Shown here: piece by piece, positions 61,339 to 64,000 of the stretch | Numbering within the stretch: the stretch's first letter is position 1 | How the letters are laid out: each line of letters opens with the position of its first letter | Assembly (NCBI GenBank): GCA_002428985.1 | Contig: DIYL01000013.1 | Location: forward strand, 186,001 to 250,000 | From: Anaerolineales bacterium UBA6055 | Lineage (GTDB): Bacteria; Chloroflexota; Anaerolineae; Aggregatilineales; Phototrophicaceae | Direction of reading: 5' to 3' | Length of the DNA: 64,000 nucleotides | Made by a program: the position numbers and the translations under genes | The notes under the pieces: model-generated | What the model saw: the letters and a program-made list of their open reading frames with translations, nothing else | Database searches by the model: none | What the model was told of the DNA's origin: nothing

Positions 61339-62774
61339 GCTTTATGACCATTAGCCAAACTATTTTCAACCGTTTCGATTGCAAGTGTATGTAACTCAGC
61401 TACAGCTTGCTTTAAGTCATGTTCCCCAATAATGAACGAAATACTACATTCAGATGACCCTTGTGCGATCGCCAGCACATTAATGCGATGTTCACCCAAT
61501 AGTGAGAATACACGCCCTGCAACCCCCGGGGTGCCACGCATACCCGCACCGACAACAGTTATAATCACAATGTCGCTTAGAATATCAACACTATCAACAT
61601 CTTGCTGATAAATTTCTCGTTCAAGTTCTTGTTCTACAGCATTTTTAACCTTATCTGCAACAGGGTCAACCACAGTAAAACAAAAACTTTGTTCTGAGGA
61701 TGATTGGGAAATCATCAAGATATTTGCACCTGCACCAGCCGAAGCGGAGAATGTACGTCCGGCAATACCCGGTACACCAAGCATCCCCTTACCACTGACC
61801 GTCAACATACTGACGTTTTTGATACTAGTGACAGCTTTAATGACTGTATCTGTCGGTTGCATTTCTGCACCGATGAGTGTGCCTTCATGCGAGGGGTTGA
61901 AGGTATTACGTACACGCATCGGTATATCACGATTAATAATAGGTTGAACCGTTTTGGGGTGAAGAACTTTCGCGCCATAGAATGCAAGTTCACCAATTTC
62001 CGTGTAGGAGACATATGGCAACACTCTAGCACGTTTATCAATCCGTGGGTCGGTTGTCATCACACCATCAACATCCGTCCAAATAATTAATTCGTCACTC
62101 TCAACATATGCCGCCATAATCGCTGCGCTAAAGTCACTACCACCACGTCCAAGGGTCGTGATTGCACCATCAGGTGTCGAGCCAATAAAGCCAGTAATGA
62201 TGGGGGTGATACCACTTTGCACATCAGGCAATATGTTACCTGCGATACGCGATTCAGTCATTTCCCAGAGAGGTTCAGCATCTTGATAACCAGCATCAGT
62301 GACAATATAGTTGCTCGAGTCATATTGTTGGGCGTTAATACCTTGTTGTCTCATGACTGCAGCGATCACACGGCTGCTCAACCGTTCGCCAAAAGACACA
62401 ATTGAATCAAGAATCCGTGCGGTTGCTTCGCTCAAAATATTGATTGCTTCGCATAACTCCATATGTGCAGTTAACAAGGCGTCAACTTCATTGAGAATTG
62501 CGTCACGGTCATCACTCGGTTGCATGAGTCGATTAATCACCTCATAATGCTTCTCGCGCATGTCCTCATTAATGCTCATATATGTCCACTTATCAGCAGA
62601 AACTGCAGCGTTTGCTGACTTAAGCAACATATCCGTCACACCGGACATTGCCGAAACAACCACGACAACGTCATCGCCTTTACTTAAATGATCTTGAACA
62701 ATTGCCACCACCTGCTGAATCGCTTCGGGTGATCCTACGGATGTCCCACCGAACTTCATGGTCAATCTTGTCAT
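61335..62774 (-). CDS. lysC: Aspartate kinase
   Basis: A 479-residue enzyme catalysing phosphorylation of aspartate, the first step to Lys, Thr and Met. LTMKFGGTSVG is the signature start, the kinase domain continues to about residue 300 (VVVVSAMSGVTDMLLK, SFGERLSSRVIAAVM, LGRGGSDFSAAIMAAYVESDELIIWTDVDGVMT), and two C-terminal ACT domains follow (ISQSSSEQSFCF ... VVGAGMRGTPGVAGRVFSLLGEHRINVLAIAQGSSECSISFI) for feedback control. The ATG at 62774 has GAGGGA upstream; a longer frame to 62978 is excluded because it crosses a leader peptide and terminator. Control by attenuation is strongly suggested. Confidence 0.93.
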   Translation of the reverse strand: MTRLTMKFGGTSVGSPEAIQQVVAIVQDHLSKGDDVVVVVSAMSGVTDMLLKSANAAVSADKWTYMSINEDMREKHYEVINRLMQPSDDRDAILNEVDALLTAHMELCEAINILSEATARILDSIVSFGERLSSRVIAAVMRQQGINAQQYDSSNYIVTDAGYQDAEPLWEMTESRIAGNILPDVQSGITPIITGFIGSTPDGAITTLGRGGSDFSAAIMAAYVESDELIIWTDVDGVMTTDPRIDKRARVLPYVSYTEIGELAFYGAKVLHPKTVQPIINRDIPMRVRNTFNPSHEGTLIGAEMQPTDTVIKAVTSIKNVSMLTVSGKGMLGVPGIAGRTFSASAGAGANILMISQSSSEQSFCFTVVDPVADKVKNAVEQELEREIYQQDVDSVDILSDIVIITVVGAGMRGTPGVAGRVFSLLGEHRINVLAIAQGSSECSISFIIGEHDLKQAVAELHTLAIETVENSLANGHKA

Positions 62775-62807
62775 CTGTTTCCCTCGCAAATCGTTTTGCC
62801 AATACAA

Positions 62808-62839
62808 TAAAAAAGGCGTGTGGAGGTTTTCCACACGCC
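62808..62839 (-). terminator. Attenuator of the aspartate kinase transcript, with antiterminator
   Basis: On the minus strand GGCGTGTGG (62839-62831), a 7-nt loop and CCACACGCC (62823-62815) are followed by TTTTTTAT: a 9-bp perfect intrinsic terminator between leader peptide and lysC. GTGGAGGTTT at 62886-62877, within the last codons of the leader peptide, is exactly complementary to AAACCTCCAC (62829-62820), the loop plus 3' arm. Pairing of these would undo the terminator. Confidence 0.85.
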
Positions 62840-62863
62840 TGTCAGTCACTAATTCGTGTCTGC

Positions 62864-62947
62864 TTACAACAAGCTGAAACCTCCACCCCGCGCTTGGTTG
62901 GGCATAGTCATCATAGTAGTGGTAGTGAAGTAAACTTTGTAAGCCAT
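62864..62947 (-). CDS. Leader peptide of aspartate kinase (Thr/Met-rich)
   Basis: A 27-codon frame, ATG to TAA, 90 bases before lysC, encoding MAYKVYFTTTTMMTM then PNQARGGGFSLL. Five Thr and three Met within eight codons are the end products controlled by aspartate kinase, as in the enterobacterial thr leader. Ribosome stalling at these codons would leave the GTGGAGGTTT segment free to block the terminator. Reading to the stop codon would cover it and allow termination. The ribosome site is weak (GAGAAAAAGCG). Confidence 0.85.
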   Translation of the reverse strand: MAYKVYFTTTTMMTMPNQARGGGFSLL

Positions 62948-62978
62948 TATTTTTCGCTTTTTCTCGAATTCCGCTCAA

Positions 62979-63007
62979 ACTCTAACGTATTTCTATGAGC
63001 CTGTCAA
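62979..63007 (-). promoter_or_regulatory. Promoter of the aspartate kinase leader
   Basis: On the minus strand a consensus TTGACA (63007-63002), a 17-base spacer and TAGAGT (62984-62979). Transcription would start near 62972, about 25 bases before the leader peptide ATG. Confidence 0.75.
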
Positions 63008-63089
63008 GGAATTCCCATATTAAATTTTATCTTGATATACAATAAGGGTATGTTTTCATAACTTTAACGGATATTTGTCACAATCTATA

Positions 63090-64000
63090 ATGAATAAACT
63101 CCGTCAATCACCCACTGTTCTCACCATATTGCTTTTTGTATATGTTATCGTTGTACATACTCAAGAAGAAGTTCCGCTTGCCAAAGGAGATTTTAATCCG
63201 ACATGGTCGCCGGATGGAACACAAATTGCCTTTGAATCTTGGCGTGGTGGCAACGCAGATGTTTGGATATACGACTTTGCGGCTGATACAATCGTTAACC
63301 TAACATCATCTCACATAGGCAATGACTACGCTCCTGAATGGTTACCTGATCAATCAGGCATTATCTATGTCTCAGAGCGGGATGATACAACCGATCTATT
63401 CCTAATGTATCTGCCAACCCTCGAGAAGGTAAATCTTACGAATACACCATCTGTTATGGAGTTCGCACCGGATCTTTCGTCCGATGGTCAGTATCTAGCA
63501 TATGCCTCAAGGATTGGAGACAAACAAGATATTATTGTTCTCAATTTACAAACCCGCGAAACAATCAATATCACAGAAAATGAACCAATCAATTACTCAG
63601 GTGTGCCGGACTGGCACCCATTCGAAAACACCTTCACTTTTGCGACAGATCCGATAAGTGGTGGTACAACAATTTGGATGGCTACACCGACCGGAGAACC
63701 AAGAGAACTCACCATTGATGGATTGGAAACCTCACCTATTTGGTCGCCAAACGGGGATCAATTTGCAATGGTATCAAGGCGAAACGACAATTTAGATGTC
63801 TGGATTTACGAACCGGAATCGGATAGCTATACAAATCTAACAGAAGAGAATCTCAGATTAGATGCCGATGCCTCATGGTCTCCCGATGGTTCTAGCATTG
63901 CATACATGGCATTTTCAACGGACACACCAATAATTAGGAATCTCTGGACAATCAATTTAGAAACTGGAGTAAAGAGAAATTTGACCAATGGTAATCTACA
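63090..64000 (+). CDS. Exported TolB-like beta-propeller protein (3' end outside window)
   Basis: 303 codons are visible, beginning MNKLRQSPTVLTILLFVYVIVVHT (signal peptide or anchor). The mature part consists of PD40/TolB-type blades: FNPTWSPDGTQIAFES, YAPEWLPDQSGIIYVSER, FAPDLSSDGQYLAYAS, YSGVPDWHPFENTFTFA, TSPIWSPNGDQFAMVSR and ASWSPDGSSIAYMA, six seen before the window ends. Each blade carries the W-S-P-D-G turn. Such propellers bind proteins or sugars outside the cell; this is not the TolB of the Tol-Pal system by context. No strong ribosome site. Confidence 0.82.
   Translation, partial: MNKLRQSPTVLTILLFVYVIVVHTQEEVPLAKGDFNPTWSPDGTQIAFESWRGGNADVWIYDFAADTIVNLTSSHIGNDYAPEWLPDQSGIIYVSERDDTTDLFLMYLPTLEKVNLTNTPSVMEFAPDLSSDGQYLAYASRIGDKQDIIVLNLQTRETINITENEPINYSGVPDWHPFENTFTFATDPISGGTTIWMATPTGEPRELTIDGLETSPIWSPNGDQFAMVSRRNDNLDVWIYEPESDSYTNLTEENLRLDADASWSPDGSSIAYMAFSTDTPIIRNLWTINLETGVKRNLTNGNL

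Noticed and set aside
62775..62978. Upstream extension of the aspartate kinase frame
   Set aside because: It crosses the leader peptide and the attenuator terminator. The ATG at 62774 has a good ribosome site and fits the family start.

Overview
The window is AT-rich bacterial chromosome, most likely from a Chloroflexota bacterium of the Anaerolineae type. I infer this from secreted proteins with long Thr/Pro linkers, SH3b and DUF11 domains, MacB-type exporters, a TgpA-like transglutaminase and bacterial lipoprotein signals. No rRNA or tRNA was seen, so the assignment rests on gene style alone. The one certain structural RNA is the RNase P RNA (rnpB, minus strand, about 42488-42851).

Layout. 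1-12.5 kb: small housekeeping and surface genes (lipid kinase, histidine phosphatase, three-repeat exported protein, FHA, TetR, SIMPL, SH3b-glycosidase lipoprotein, pentapeptide-repeat protein, YqfO-like, TPR, PPOX, hydrolase, SDR). 12.5-17.6 kb: gene-poor, with a frameshifted tiny peptide gene, a response-regulator remnant cut by an IS630-type transposase remnant, and VOC, GAF and HEAT genes. 17.6-20.5 kb: two tandem sulfatases. 21.8-23.9 kb: an AraC regulator divergent from a short-chain dehydrogenase. 24.3-33.8 kb: an eight-gene operon with an SH3b membrane protein, two HlyD adaptors, an ABC ATPase, two MacB permeases, an OmpR-type regulator and a histidine kinase. A tandem 11-bp direct repeat upstream looks like the regulator's own site. 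34.1-40.6 kb: a giant DUF11 surface protein translationally coupled to a histidine kinase, divergent from a single-domain response regulator. 40.7-42.9 kb: repeats, two small-gene segments and rnpB. 43-51.3 kb: transglutaminase, methyltransferase, GAF kinase, and a glycosyltransferase/GH127 pair. 51.4-56.2 kb: an oligopeptide-type ABC operon that also carries a cytochrome c lipoprotein. 56.4-64 kb: aminotransferase, phosphodiester glycosidase, Nudix, hydrolase, aspartate kinase with a leader-peptide attenuator, and the start of a TolB-like propeller.

Most unusual points. (1) Copies of the 3' end of rnpB, most with its hairpin terminator, recur at about 21.6, 24.0, 40.8 and 41.9 kb. All have the orientation of rnpB, all lie on its 3' side, and the farthest copy looks the most decayed. 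They divide the region into segments, two of them very small, like cassettes stacked on an RNA-gene attachment site. (2) The aspartate kinase has a Thr/Met-rich 27-residue leader peptide and an overlapping antiterminator/terminator. (3) A tiny gene encodes two copies of a GTGSGTR peptide whose copies differ mainly at synonymous sites, but its start codon is one base out of frame.
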